Numbered from the stretch's first letter, positions 8,175-15,969 are shown. The stretch is 29,727 nucleotides of DNA from UBA11524 sp964542315 (GCA_964542315.1 CAZIUA010000025.1:1-29727), one strand, 5' to 3'. Translations and numbers: made by a program. The notes: generated from the sequence alone by a model not told the origin.

Positions 8175-9668
8175 ATGTTCAAGGCATCATCGCTCTTTGG
8201 CGATCATGCGATCCTGCCCGTGGGCAAGGAGATCCGCATCTTCGGCACGGCGGACGACGGCGAATGCATCCATGCGGCGCTGACCGATGCGTCTGGCGCA
8301 GTGGCGGGGGAGGGCGAATGCACCGCGCAAGGCGGATGCTTCCTGCTCCGCCTGCCGCCGCAGGAGCTCACCGCAGGCAGTCTGACACTCACCCTGACGG
8401 GAAAGGATCAGCAAATCACGGCGGAGGACATCCGCGTGGGCTATCTGTTCATGGCGGGCGGCCAGAGCAATATGGAGTGGAGCCTGTGGGGCTCGCAGGA
8501 TGGTCAGGAGACCGTCCGCACGCATAATGACCCGGAGCTGCGCTTCTTCAACGTGCCGCGCGAATCGGTGGAGAGCAAGGCGCAGGCCGCTTTCGCTGAC
8601 ACGGCATGGGGACAGTGCGTCCCGCATCAGGGCGGCGATATGAGCGGCGTAGCGTACTTTTTTGCCCGTGAGGTGCGGCAGAAAACCGGCGTCCCCGTGG
8701 GCATCATCGGGTGCAACTGGGGCGGCACGTCCATCCTGTCCTGGATGGATGATGACGCGATCGCGCGGTGTCCGGCGGCCAAGCGCGCGGCGGAGGAATA
8801 CGACCGCAGCATCGAGGGCATCACGCTGGAAATGTGGATGGAGCGTCAGGCGGCCTGGCAACAGGAGATGAACGACTGGAACGCGCATGTGGAGGAGATC
8901 AAGCGGAACGAACCGGGCATTGCCTGGGCGGACGTGGAGCGTCAGGCTGGCGTGTGTCCGTGGCATCCGCCGGTCGGCCCCGGCTCGCCCTATTGCCCGA
9001 CCCAGCTGGCCAAGAGCATGGTCAGTCAGCTCGTGCCGGCTGCGCTGACGGGCATCCTGTTCTATCAGGGGGAATCCGACGCGGACCGCGCAGGCGATTA
9101 CGGCGAGCTGCTGGTGATGCTCATCCGCCGCTGGCGAGAGCTCTTCGGCGATGCCGCGCTGCCCTTCTATAACGTGCAGCTGCCCATGTATATTGAAACG
9201 GGCGCAAAGGACGACTTCACCTGGCCGGTGCTCCGCCGGCAGCAGGAAATGGCCTGGAAGACCCTGCGTAACAGCCATTTGGCGGTCATGATCGATGGCG
9301 GCGACTTCGGCAACATCCATCCGCTGGACAAGAAGACCCCCGGCGAGCGTCTGGCGCGGCTCTTCCTGGCGGAGCTGGCGCATGAGCCCGATCTGCGCGC
9401 CTGGGCGACAGGCAAATCCACCCGTGGCAGCGTGCTGACGGTGACGGTCTCCCAGCCCGTGCACGGCGAAGGCAAGCTCTTCGAGATTGCTGGTGCGACC
9501 GGCGCATATGTCCCTGCACAGGCCGAGGTGGACGGATGCTGCATCCGCCTGCACGCTGAGGGCGTCCCCTGTCCGGTGAAGGCACGCTATGCCTGGGTCA
9601 ACTGGGCGGAAGTGAGTGTCTTCGGCGAGGATGGACTCCCGCTGGCTCCCTTCGTGCTGGAGGACTGA
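8175..9668 (+). CDS. SGNH acetylesterase, sialate O-acetylesterase-like
   Basis: This 497-residue protein is an SGNH hydrolase of the sialate O-acetylesterase type. Block I has Ser98 in MAGGQSNMEW, the middle has FYQGESDADRAGDYGELL, and His382 is in GDFGNIHPLDK, all typical of the family. There is no signal peptide, so it acts on imported sugars. Placed last in a mannan operon, it most probably removes acetyl groups from acetylated gluco- or galactoglucomannan oligosaccharides before the phosphorylases act; related loci elsewhere carry CE2 and CE17 esterases for this job. AAGGAGG overlaps the previous stop codon, 8 bp before the ATG. A role on sialic acid is less likely because no sialic acid genes are near. 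I cannot assign the carbohydrate esterase family by eye. Confidence 0.87.
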   Translation: MFKASSLFGDHAILPVGKEIRIFGTADDGECIHAALTDASGAVAGEGECTAQGGCFLLRLPPQELTAGSLTLTLTGKDQQITAEDIRVGYLFMAGGQSNMEWSLWGSQDGQETVRTHNDPELRFFNVPRESVESKAQAAFADTAWGQCVPHQGGDMSGVAYFFAREVRQKTGVPVGIIGCNWGGTSILSWMDDDAIARCPAAKRAAEEYDRSIEGITLEMWMERQAAWQQEMNDWNAHVEEIKRNEPGIAWADVERQAGVCPWHPPVGPGSPYCPTQLAKSMVSQLVPAALTGILFYQGESDADRAGDYGELLVMLIRRWRELFGDAALPFYNVQLPMYIETGAKDDFTWPVLRRQQEMAWKTLRNSHLAVMIDGGDFGNIHPLDKKTPGERLARLFLAELAHEPDLRAWATGKSTRGSVLTVTVSQPVHGEGKLFEIAGATGAYVPAQAEVDGCCIRLHAEGVPCPVKARYAWVNWAEVSVFGEDGLPLAPFVLED

Positions 9669-9699
9669 GAAACGGCGTCCGCCGCGGTATCGTAAATCA

Positions 9700-9746
9700 A
9701 AAAGGCACCATCCCTATGTACAGCGTGCATGGAGATGGTGCCTTTT
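9700..9746. terminator. Bidirectional terminator between convergent operons
   Basis: A perfect 13-bp stem (AAAAGGCACCATC with GATGGTGCCTTTT) and a 21-nt loop are flanked by an A-run on the left and a T-run on the right. It can end the mannan operon on the plus strand and the azlCD-MATE operon on the minus strand. Confidence 0.88.
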
Positions 9747-9820
9747 CAGTTGCCTGGAAGAGGCCGAAGCCTCCCCGGCGGATGTGTTCGAAATGTGGAT
9801 AACCTCCGGCTGTCCCGGGG

Positions 9821-11266
9821 TCATTCCGTCAGCGGGAGATCCGCCTTTTCCTTGAATTGCCGCAGGACGCCCGACACGATGACGACCGCCATCACGAAGG
9901 AGAGCACGTCCGCCACGGGCTGTGCAGCCGCCACCGTGAAGGGCATGTCCGCCTCGGAAAGGGGCAGCACGCGGGGCAGGATCAGCAGTGCCGGGATCAG
10001 GAAGATGCCCTGGCGCGCCGTGGCCAGCAGCGTGGCGCGTCCGCCGTAGCCGATGGACTGGGTGTACATATTGCCCATGGTGATGAAGCCCCACAGCGGG
10101 ATGGTCAGCAGGTGGAGGCGCATCGCGGTGGTGCCGATGCGGATGACCTCCGCATCCTCCGCGCGGAAGACCGTGATGATCGGCTCGGCGAAGATGAAGG
10201 CGACCAGCCCCAGCACCAGCAGGAGGATCGTCATGACCTTGATGGAGAACCAGAACGCCTTGCGCACGCGGCTGTACTGCCCCGCGCCGTAGTTAAAGCC
10301 GCACACCGGCTGGAAGCCCTGGCCGAAGCCCACCACGGAGGAATTGATGAACATCACAAAGCGGTTCACGATGGACAGCGCGGAGATCGCCGGATCCTGC
10401 AGGGAGAGCACGATGCAGGCCTTCACCGTGTTGTTCATGAGGATGTTGGCGATGCTGGCGATGCCCTGACGCCCCAGGGAGGGGAAGCCGATATAGAGGA
10501 TGCGCGCGTAGAGCTTTCGCGTCGGGCGGAAGAACTTGGGGTGGATGGAGAGCGTGTCCTTGTGCAGGTTGCACTGCAAAAGCAGGATGCAGAAGCTGAC
10601 CAGCTGGGAGAGCGCCGTGGCGATGGCCGCACCGGCCGTGCCAAGACCCAGGCCGACGGGCAGGGTAAGGAAGCCGAGGATCTTCGTGCCGGGCTCGAAA
10701 ATGAAGATCGGGTCGAGGATCATGTTCAGGATGCCGCCGGTGGTGATGCCGATCATGCCGTAGGTCGCCAGCCCCTGGAAGCGCAGGTGGTTGTTCATCA
10801 CGAAGGAGCACATCATGAACGGCGCCGCGTAAAAGATGTAGGACGCATACGCCATGGCATGGGGCGCGATGGTTTCCGTCGCACCGAGGAAGCCCGCGAT
10901 GGGCTCGATGAACACGTTGCCCAGGATCATGATGACAATGCCCGTCAGCAGTGCGGTGAAGAAGCCCACATTGCACAGCGTCTTGGCCTCGTCAGTCTTG
11001 CCGGAGCCCAGCGCCTGGCTGATGGGTGCGCCGCTGCCCATGCCGATGGTGAACGCAACGGCCTGGATGATGCCCATCACGGAGAACACCACACCCACCG
11101 CGCCGGACGCGGAGGTGCTGATCTGGCTGACGAAATAGGTGTCCGCCATGTTGTAGATGCTGGTGATGAGCATGGAGATGATGGTCGGGACGGCCAGCTT
11201 GGGGATGATCTTGGATACGGGCGCGTGGAGCATCATCTGCGCGCGCTCAGCGGATGTCATTTTCAT
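9821..11266 (-). CDS. MATE-family multidrug/cation antiporter
   Basis: This 481-residue membrane protein has the two six-helix halves of the MATE family, which export cationic compounds in exchange for Na+ or H+. Family segments include the N-terminal KLAVPTIISMLITSIYNMADTYFV and, in the second half, QGFQPVCGFNYGAGQYSRVRKAF. The length is usual for the DinF/NorM-like group. The start follows an AGAAAGG site; a second ATG two codons later is also possible. It lies 36 bp after azlD on the same strand and so is probably the third gene of that operon. It is intact, unlike the second MATE gene at 23161. The substrate cannot be predicted. Confidence 0.93.
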   Translation of the reverse strand: MKMTSAERAQMMLHAPVSKIIPKLAVPTIISMLITSIYNMADTYFVSQISTSASGAVGVVFSVMGIIQAVAFTIGMGSGAPISQALGSGKTDEAKTLCNVGFFTALLTGIVIMILGNVFIEPIAGFLGATETIAPHAMAYASYIFYAAPFMMCSFVMNNHLRFQGLATYGMIGITTGGILNMILDPIFIFEPGTKILGFLTLPVGLGLGTAGAAIATALSQLVSFCILLLQCNLHKDTLSIHPKFFRPTRKLYARILYIGFPSLGRQGIASIANILMNNTVKACIVLSLQDPAISALSIVNRFVMFINSSVVGFGQGFQPVCGFNYGAGQYSRVRKAFWFSIKVMTILLLVLGLVAFIFAEPIITVFRAEDAEVIRIGTTAMRLHLLTIPLWGFITMGNMYTQSIGYGGRATLLATARQGIFLIPALLILPRVLPLSEADMPFTVAAAQPVADVLSFVMAVVIVSGVLRQFKEKADLPLTE

Positions 11267-11302
11267 GGTTCAAACCTTTCTGTTGTATGAGGAATGTGGG
11301 AA

Positions 11303-11620
11303 TCAGAGGAGCATCAGCAGCCCCTGTGCGGCGGCAACGGCGACGCATGCGCCGATGGCGACGGTCAGCAGTGAGCGTCCGCGCCACGCCATCACCACGG
11401 CGACGGCAAAGCCCACCGCAGCGGTGCGTACATCCCCGGTGGACGAGAAGATCCCCGGAATGGTCATGGCGGCCAAAACCGCATAGGGGACATAATGCAG
11501 GAACGAGCGGATAAAGACGGATTTGATCTCCCGGCGGAACACCGTCAGCGGCAGCATCCGGATGAGGTAGGTCACGCCTGCCATCACGGCCAGGTAGGGC
11601 AGATAGGCACTCCAGCTCAT
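11303..11620 (-). CDS. azlD: AzlD, small subunit of branched-chain amino acid exporter
   Basis: This 105-residue protein has three to four hydrophobic segments and the AzlD pattern AYLPYLAVMAGVTYLIRMLPL followed by FLHYVPYAVLAAMTIPGIF. AzlC and AzlD together export branched-chain amino acids and their analogues. The ATG overlaps the azlC stop codon as ATGA, a 4-bp overlap typical of translational coupling; longer upstream readings of this frame would run through azlC and are rejected. Confidence 0.92.
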   Translation of the reverse strand: MSWSAYLPYLAVMAGVTYLIRMLPLTVFRREIKSVFIRSFLHYVPYAVLAAMTIPGIFSSTGDVRTAAVGFAVAVVMAWRGRSLLTVAIGACVAVAAAQGLLMLL

Positions 11621-12333
11621 GCGGCCTCCTCCTTTCGGGCAGCGTCCTCCACCGGGAAGAGCCATGCGCCCAATGCAGAGGCCGCCACCGCACAGATGAT
11701 GACGGCGAATCCGCCGGACACGCCCTTGAGCAGGGGGAGGAAGGCAAAGCAGAGGCTGAGCAGGCTGGCGACGATGACCACCATCCGCACGGGCTTTTCC
11801 TTGCGCGCGGGGGGCAGGAGGATGGCCAGGAACATGCCGTAAATGGCGATGCCCAGGGCATTGCACACGAATGCAGGCAGGAGCTGCCCGGCTGCTGCGC
11901 CCAGGAGCGTCCCCAGCGACCAGCCCAGATACGGCATGAGCATCAGCCCGTAGAGGTAGTGCTGATGGAGCAAGCCCGGCTGCGCGGAGGCCGCGGCGAA
12001 GATCTCATCCGTGTTGGAGAAGGCAAAGAGCATCCGCCGCGGAGTGTTCATGGTGGGGCCGAGCTTCTGCGAAAGGGACAGGCCCATCAGCGCATACCGC
12101 AGGTTGATGACCAGTTGCGTCAGCGCCATTTCGATCAGCCCTGCGCCGGAAAGCATCACCTGCAGGCCGGCCAATTGTCCGGCGCTGGTCAGGTTCGTCA
12201 TGGAGATCAGCAGTGCCTGCGCCACGGTCAGGCCGCCGCCGACGCACTGCATGCCGAACGCGAAGGACACGCTCAGATAGCCCAGTCCGATGGGCAGCCC
12301 GTGCTTCACGCCCTGGAGGAATCGCTTGTTCAT
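11617..12333 (-). CDS. azlC: AzlC, large subunit of branched-chain amino acid exporter
   Basis: The 238-residue protein is a membrane permease of the AzlC family. It has GLPIGLGYLSVSFAFG near the N-terminus, the conserved TNLTSAGQLAG and INLRYALMGLSL segments, and several later hydrophobic helices. It is the first gene of the azlC-azlD-MATE operon. The ribosome binding site is modest (GAGG, about 10 bp upstream). Export of leucine, isoleucine, valine or toxic analogues is the family role. The repeat over the promoter suggests control by a DNA-binding protein, possibly of the Lrp type, but no regulator gene is adjacent. Confidence 0.93.
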   Translation of the reverse strand: MNKRFLQGVKHGLPIGLGYLSVSFAFGMQCVGGGLTVAQALLISMTNLTSAGQLAGLQVMLSGAGLIEMALTQLVINLRYALMGLSLSQKLGPTMNTPRRMLFAFSNTDEIFAAASAQPGLLHQHYLYGLMLMPYLGWSLGTLLGAAAGQLLPAFVCNALGIAIYGMFLAILLPPARKEKPVRMVVIVASLLSLCFAFLPLLKGVSGGFAVIICAVAASALGAWLFPVEDAARKEEAA

Positions 12334-12353
12334 GGGGATCGCCTCGATCTGTC

Positions 12354-12379
12354 GTAGGATGGAACAGCTTTTATCCTAC
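12354..12379 (-). promoter_or_regulatory. Inverted repeat over the azlC -10 box and start site
   Basis: GTAGGAT and ATCCTAC are separated by 12 bp. On the minus strand one arm contains the -10 hexamer TAGGAT and the other falls about 12 bp after the expected start of transcription. This fits an operator, or a short hairpin at the 5' end of the message. Confidence 0.5.
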
Positions 12380-12401
12380 CACGGCGGGGCGGCCGCGTCA
12401 A
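12373..12401 (-). promoter_or_regulatory. Promoter of azlC-azlD-MATE
   Basis: On the minus strand TTGACG is followed by 17 bp and TAGGAT. Exactly the same pair of hexamers and spacing serves the other MATE gene (23095-23123). Confidence 0.7.
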
Positions 12402-12438
12402 TGCCGCGGACGATTTGGAACAGCGGAAATACCGTGCG

Positions 12439-13752
12439 TCAGTTCATCAGCCAGTCGTTGGCATCCGGGTAGGTGTAGGGCAGGGCGTTGTTCTTGCAGT
12501 ACTGCGCGGCGTAGGAGTCGCGCTGGACGGTGATGGCGGACAGCGCATTGCAGCGGTAGAAGGCACCCGCACCGATGAAGGTCAGGCTGTCGGGCAGGGT
12601 GACGGTGTTCAGCGCCGTGCAGCCGGAAAAGGCCACCTGTCCGATGGTGGTGACGCTGCCGGGGATGTCGAGGCGGCTCAGCGCGCTGCAGAAGGCAAAG
12701 GCGTTGCTGCCAATGTGGGTCAGCCCGTCGGTCAGCTCAACAGTGCTGAGCTTTTCGCAGTTGTGGAAGGCCCAGTCGCCGATATGGGTGACGCTCGGGG
12801 GCAGGGTAACGCTCGTCAGGTGCTCGTGGGTGAAGAAGGCGTAGTCCTCAATGCGCGTGATCCCGTTGGGGATGGTGTAGGCCTTCGCGGAGAAACCGCA
12901 GGGATAATAGACGAGGGACTTCTGCGTCTTGTTGAAGAGGACGCCGTCGATGGTGGCATAAATGGGGTGATCGGGCGACACCTTGAGCATGGTCAGCTTT
13001 TCGCACCCGGCGAAAGCCTTGTGGCCGATGAAGGTCAGGCTGTCGGGCAGGGTGATGGAGGTCAGCGTGCGGCAGGCATAGAAGGCTTCGTCACCGATGG
13101 AGGTGATGCCGTTGGGCATGATGATGCTGGACAGGGCGATGCAGCGGAAGAAAGCCTTCTCGCCGATGGAGGTCACCTGATCCGGCAGGACGATGCTCGA
13201 CAGCGCGACGCAGCGGGTGAAGGCGTAGTCCTCGATGGTCACGAGGCTGTCCGGCAGGATGATGCGTCCGAGCATTTTGCACTCGTAGAAGGCATGATCG
13301 CCGATGGTGGTGATCCCCTGCGGCACGATGTAGTTCGTCGCCGTGAGTGTGCTGGGATAGCACACCAGCCGGTTGTCCGCCGTGCTGATCAGCACGCCAT
13401 CCACCACCGCGAGGGTCGGGTGCGTGTCGGACACCTGGATGGTCTTCAGCCGTGTGCAGCTGTAGAAGGGGTTCGCGCCGATCCGGGTGACGCTGTCCGG
13501 GATGGTGACGCAGGTCACCGCGCGGTGGACGAATGCGCCGTCCCCGATGGCGCTGACGGGATGCCCATCCAGTTCCACGGGGATGGTCAGGTCGGTTTTC
13601 TTTCCACTATAATTGGTGATCTCCGCCGTGCCGTCCGCCAGGAGGATGTACTCATAATTCCCGTAGGTGTGGATGACCGGTTCATCCTCCGCACAGGCGC
13701 AGGAAGCGCATACCGCCAGCAGCAGGCATAGTAGGGCGAAGAGCTTGTTCAT
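12439..13752 (-). CDS. Secreted BspA-type leucine-rich-repeat protein
   Basis: This 437-residue protein begins with a signal peptide (MNKLFALLCLLLAVCASCACA) and then a short beta cap (YILLADGTAEITNY). About ten LRR_5/BspA repeats follow, with the form IPDSVTSIGEKAFxxCxxLSSI. Two insertions of the VDGVLxxxxxxLVxYP kind break the array. There is no sorting motif, no dockerin and no anchor, so it is probably released or held non-covalently. Such repeats occur in many surface proteins of host-associated anaerobes and mediate binding. The ATG at 13752 is preferred over upstream ATGs because AAGGAGG stands just before it and the signal peptide starts there. It lies downstream of a good promoter (13826-13854). 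The partner is unknown. Confidence 0.9.
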   Translation of the reverse strand: MNKLFALLCLLLAVCASCACAEDEPVIHTYGNYEYILLADGTAEITNYSGKKTDLTIPVELDGHPVSAIGDGAFVHRAVTCVTIPDSVTRIGANPFYSCTRLKTIQVSDTHPTLAVVDGVLISTADNRLVCYPSTLTATNYIVPQGITTIGDHAFYECKMLGRIILPDSLVTIEDYAFTRCVALSSIVLPDQVTSIGEKAFFRCIALSSIIMPNGITSIGDEAFYACRTLTSITLPDSLTFIGHKAFAGCEKLTMLKVSPDHPIYATIDGVLFNKTQKSLVYYPCGFSAKAYTIPNGITRIEDYAFFTHEHLTSVTLPPSVTHIGDWAFHNCEKLSTVELTDGLTHIGSNAFAFCSALSRLDIPGSVTTIGQVAFSGCTALNTVTLPDSLTFIGAGAFYRCNALSAITVQRDSYAAQYCKNNALPYTYPDANDWLMN

Positions 13753-13800
13753 GGCTGGTTCCTCCTTGAGGGCGTGATCGATGGTGATAAAAACAAAAAG

Positions 13801-13828
13801 GATGAGGACAAAGAAGTCTGCCCTCATC
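13801..13828 (-). terminator. Hairpin with U-run, terminator or leader attenuator
   Basis: GATGAGG and CCTCATC form a 7-bp stem with a 14-nt loop. Read on the minus strand it is followed by CTTTTTGTTTTTA. It could terminate the nucleoside phosphorylase transcript. Because it overlaps the -10 box of the LRR gene promoter, it would also be the first structure in that message. Confidence 0.55.
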
Positions 13829-13854
13829 GTATCACTTGTGGAATGAATTGTCAA
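13826..13854 (-). promoter_or_regulatory. Promoter of the LRR protein gene
   Basis: On the minus strand TTGACA is followed by 17 bp and TACGAT. It lies about 75-100 bp before the LRR start codon and partly inside the hairpin at 13801-13828. Confidence 0.75.
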
Positions 13855-13867
13855 TGCACATTCAGGC

Positions 13868-14152
13868 CTAGTGCGCGGTCAATTGACGTAAGTGCAGGCC
13901 AGCCCGTTGTCCCTGCGTACTGTTCACCTTGGAACGGGCGAAGAGCAGGCCGCCGATGCTGCGCACGGGATGCCCGTCCAGCATGGCCGGGATGGTCACA
14001 TCAGTCGATGTGCTGGTGTAGGCGGTGATCTCCGCTGTGCCGTCTGCCAGAAGGGTGTACTGAAAATCCATGCTCGGGCAGGCCGGAACGGCTTTGGCTG
14101 GTGCGGGACGGCTGAACAGGCTCGAAAAGGGATTCTTCATCGCGTCATGCAT
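13868..14152 (-). pseudogene. Remnant of an LRR-type surface protein N-terminus
   Basis: This 94-codon frame contains YTLLADGTAEITAY, then TDVTIPAMLDGHPVRSIGG. It closely matches the N-terminal cap of the LRR protein at 12439 (YILLADGTAEITNY, LTIPVELDGHPVSAIGD). After that the similarity stops at the point where the LRR array should begin, and the tail looks random. There is no proper signal peptide and no strong ribosome binding site. It starts 18 bp after the phosphorylase gene and would be read through from it. I take it as a decayed duplicate; a short expressed peptide cannot be excluded. Confidence 0.65.
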
Positions 14153-14170
14153 CCTGTGTCCTTGACCGGA

Positions 14171-15502
14171 TCACCCGTCGCTGCGCACCACGCCGTCGGC
14201 GGTGACGATGGCGTACCACAGCGGCGGACGCTGCACGGGGGCCTCGCCGATGGTGATGGCCGCGCGGATGGCATTTTCGGCACGGTCTGCGTCCGCCTCG
14301 CTGCGGGCATAGAGCGTGCAAAGGGGTGTGTCCGCCGTGACGTGATCGCCGATGCGCACCGGCAGGATGAAGCCCACGGAATAGTCGATCACATCGGTCT
14401 TGCGGACGCGGCCTGCGCCCATCGCCTGCGCGGCGTATCCCAGGGCGGTCGTGTCCATTCCGGTGATGTAGCCCTCGCGCCCCACCTTGACCTCGCGGAT
14501 CAGCGCGGGCTGGGGCAGCCGGGAGACATCCGCCACGCATGCAGGATCACCGCCCTGTGCGGCGATCATTGCGCGGAGCTTCTCCAGGCCGGCGCCGGAG
14601 TTCAGCGCGTCTACCAGCAGGGCGCGGGCGGATGCGGTGTCCGCCGTCTTGCCGGCCAGCACCAGCATGTGGCTGCCCAGCAGCAGCGCCACCTCCAGCA
14701 GGTCGCCCTTCGTCCGCCCGGACAGCACATCGATGGCCTCCTTGACCTCCAGCGCGTTGCCCACATGGGTGCCAAGGGGCTGCTCCATGCCGGTGACGAT
14801 GGCGCGGACGGGCTTGCCGGACAGCTTGCCGATCTCGGCCATGGTGCGCGCCAGGGCGATGGCGTCATCGACGGTCTCCATCAGCGCGCCGGAGCCGGTC
14901 TTGACATCCAGCACGATGGCATCCGACCCGGAGGCGAGCTTCTTGGACATGATGGAGGACGCGATCAGCGGCAGGCTGTCCACCGTGGCGGTCACATCGC
15001 GCAGGGCATAGAGCGCCTTGTCCGCCGGAGCCAGCGCAGATGTCTGGCCGATGACTGCCAGGCCAATGTCGTTCACCTGGCGGATGAAGGCCTCTTCCGT
15101 CAGGCTGACGGACAGCCCCTCGATGGACTCCATCTTGTCCAGCGTGCCGCCCGTATGCCCCAGACCGCGGCCGCTCATCTTCGCCACGGGCACGCCGCAG
15201 GCCGCCACCAGCGGCGCCAGGATGAGCGTCGTGGTGTCGCCCACACCGCCGGTGGAATGCTTATCCACCTTCACGCCAGGGATAGCGGACAGGTCGCACA
15301 CATCGCCGGAATCGCGCATGGCGAGGGTGAGGTCAGTGGTCTCCCGGGCGGTCATGCCGTTCAGGCGGATGGCCATCAACAGTGCCGCCAGCTGATAATC
15401 CGGGATGGAACCATCCGCCGCGCCGCGGGTGAATTCAACGATATCTTCATGGCTCAGCGCCTGGCCGAGCTTCTTCTTGGTGATCATATCGATCATGCTC
15501 AT
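14171..15502 (-). CDS. pdp: Pyrimidine-nucleoside phosphorylase
   Basis: The 443-residue enzyme cleaves uridine and thymidine (and deoxyuridine) with phosphate to the free base and (deoxy)ribose 1-phosphate, in nucleoside salvage. The family signature SGRGLGHTGGTLDKMES is at about residues 111-127; KHSTGGVGD before it and KTGSGALMET after it bind phosphate and cation. The length is typical of the Gram-positive enzymes; thymidine phosphorylase (DeoA) is the close alternative and cannot be excluded by eye. GAAGGGAG stands before the ATG; a second ATG two codons on is possible. It has its own promoter (15538-15566). No other nucleoside catabolism gene is adjacent, so it stands alone here. Confidence 0.95.
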   Translation of the reverse strand: MSMIDMITKKKLGQALSHEDIVEFTRGAADGSIPDYQLAALLMAIRLNGMTARETTDLTLAMRDSGDVCDLSAIPGVKVDKHSTGGVGDTTTLILAPLVAACGVPVAKMSGRGLGHTGGTLDKMESIEGLSVSLTEEAFIRQVNDIGLAVIGQTSALAPADKALYALRDVTATVDSLPLIASSIMSKKLASGSDAIVLDVKTGSGALMETVDDAIALARTMAEIGKLSGKPVRAIVTGMEQPLGTHVGNALEVKEAIDVLSGRTKGDLLEVALLLGSHMLVLAGKTADTASARALLVDALNSGAGLEKLRAMIAAQGGDPACVADVSRLPQPALIREVKVGREGYITGMDTTALGYAAQAMGAGRVRKTDVIDYSVGFILPVRIGDHVTADTPLCTLYARSEADADRAENAIRAAITIGEAPVQRPPLWYAIVTADGVVRSDG

Positions 15503-15537
15503 GACATTTGCTCCCTTCGATCATGAAATGTACTGAT

Positions 15538-15566
15538 ATTATAGCACAGGATCTTCCGGCGGACAA
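15538..15566 (-). promoter_or_regulatory. Promoter of the nucleoside phosphorylase gene
   Basis: On the minus strand TTGTCC is followed by 17 bp and TATAAT, giving a leader of about 30 nt. Confidence 0.8.
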
Positions 15567-15585
15567 GCATCCGGCGGAAAAGCCC

Positions 15586-15605
15586 GATGCGGAAAAAGCC
15601 GCATC
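15586..15605. other. Hairpin between divergent promoters
   Basis: GATGCGG and CCGCATC form a 7-bp stem with a 6-nt loop, midway between the phosphorylase promoter and the tRNA promoter. It has no U-run on either side. Two copies of CCGGCGG lie next to it (about 15556 and 15571). No role is evident. Confidence 0.4.
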
Positions 15606-15611
15606 CGATGC

Positions 15612-15640
15612 TTGACAAATGCGGATCGCTTTGGTATAAT
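15612..15640 (+). promoter_or_regulatory. Promoter of tRNA-Leu
   Basis: Fully consensus TTGACA and TATAAT are separated by 17 bp, ending 18 bp before the mature 5' end of the tRNA. This strength is usual for a stable RNA gene. Confidence 0.92.
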
Positions 15641-15658
15641 CATATGCATGCCACACAT

Positions 15659-15740
15659 GCGGTCGTGGCGGAATCGGCATACGCGCACGTTTGAGGGGCG
15701 TGTTCTGAAAGGAGTACGGGTTCAAGTCCCGTCGACCGCA
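15659..15740 (+). tRNA. trnL: tRNA-Leu, anticodon GAG
   Basis: The 82-nt gene folds into a class II tRNA. The acceptor stem is GCGGTCG with CGACCGC, and the discriminator is A. The D-stem is GCG with CGC. The anticodon stem is CACGT with GCGTG around the loop TTGAGGG, with anticodon GAG at 15693-15695, reading CUC and CUU. A 13-nt variable region contains a 4-bp stem (TTCT with AGGA), and the T-arm is ACGGG TTCAAGT CCCGT. The CCA end is not encoded. It has its own promoter and terminator and is not in an array. Confidence 0.97.
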
Positions 15741-15749
15741 CGTTATCAG

Positions 15750-15784
15750 GGACGAGGGTTTCTTGCGAAGCCTTCGTCCTTTTT
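15750..15784 (+). terminator. Terminator of tRNA-Leu
   Basis: A long stem of 13 pairs (two of them G-U) starts with GGACGA and ends with TTCGTCC, with a 4-nt loop and five T residues after it. It lies 9 bp past the tRNA. Confidence 0.9.
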
Positions 15785-15887
15785 GTGCGTGCGGAAGAGT
15801 CTCTGTGATCCGCCGCAAAAGACGGATGGGAAGGGATGTTACGATTGTAAAAACTTCACAGCGCGGAAGCGGGGAAGTCATTTTTGC

Positions 15888-15917
15888 TTGACGGCGCTAT
15901 TGCCTGCATGGTATAAT
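15888..15917 (+). promoter_or_regulatory. Promoter of the dockerin-protein operon
   Basis: TTGACG and TATAAT with an 18-bp spacer lie about 50 bp before the first gene. No other clear promoter is seen before the terminator at 21528, so the four genes probably form one transcript. Confidence 0.82.
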
Positions 15918-15969
15918 CAGGACGATATGATGGTTGATTGTTTCAACGCGCAAGAAGGAGATGAGTGCC

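Noticed and set aside
5552..8182. Long minus-strand open frame opposite the LacI and GH130 genes
   Set aside because: Same reasons: it mirrors coding sequence, shows no domain, and the sense genes are certain. A similar one at 2449-4815 was also rejected.
15586..15605. Terminator for the tRNA or phosphorylase region
   Set aside because: The stem lies upstream of both genes and has no adjacent T-run in the right place.
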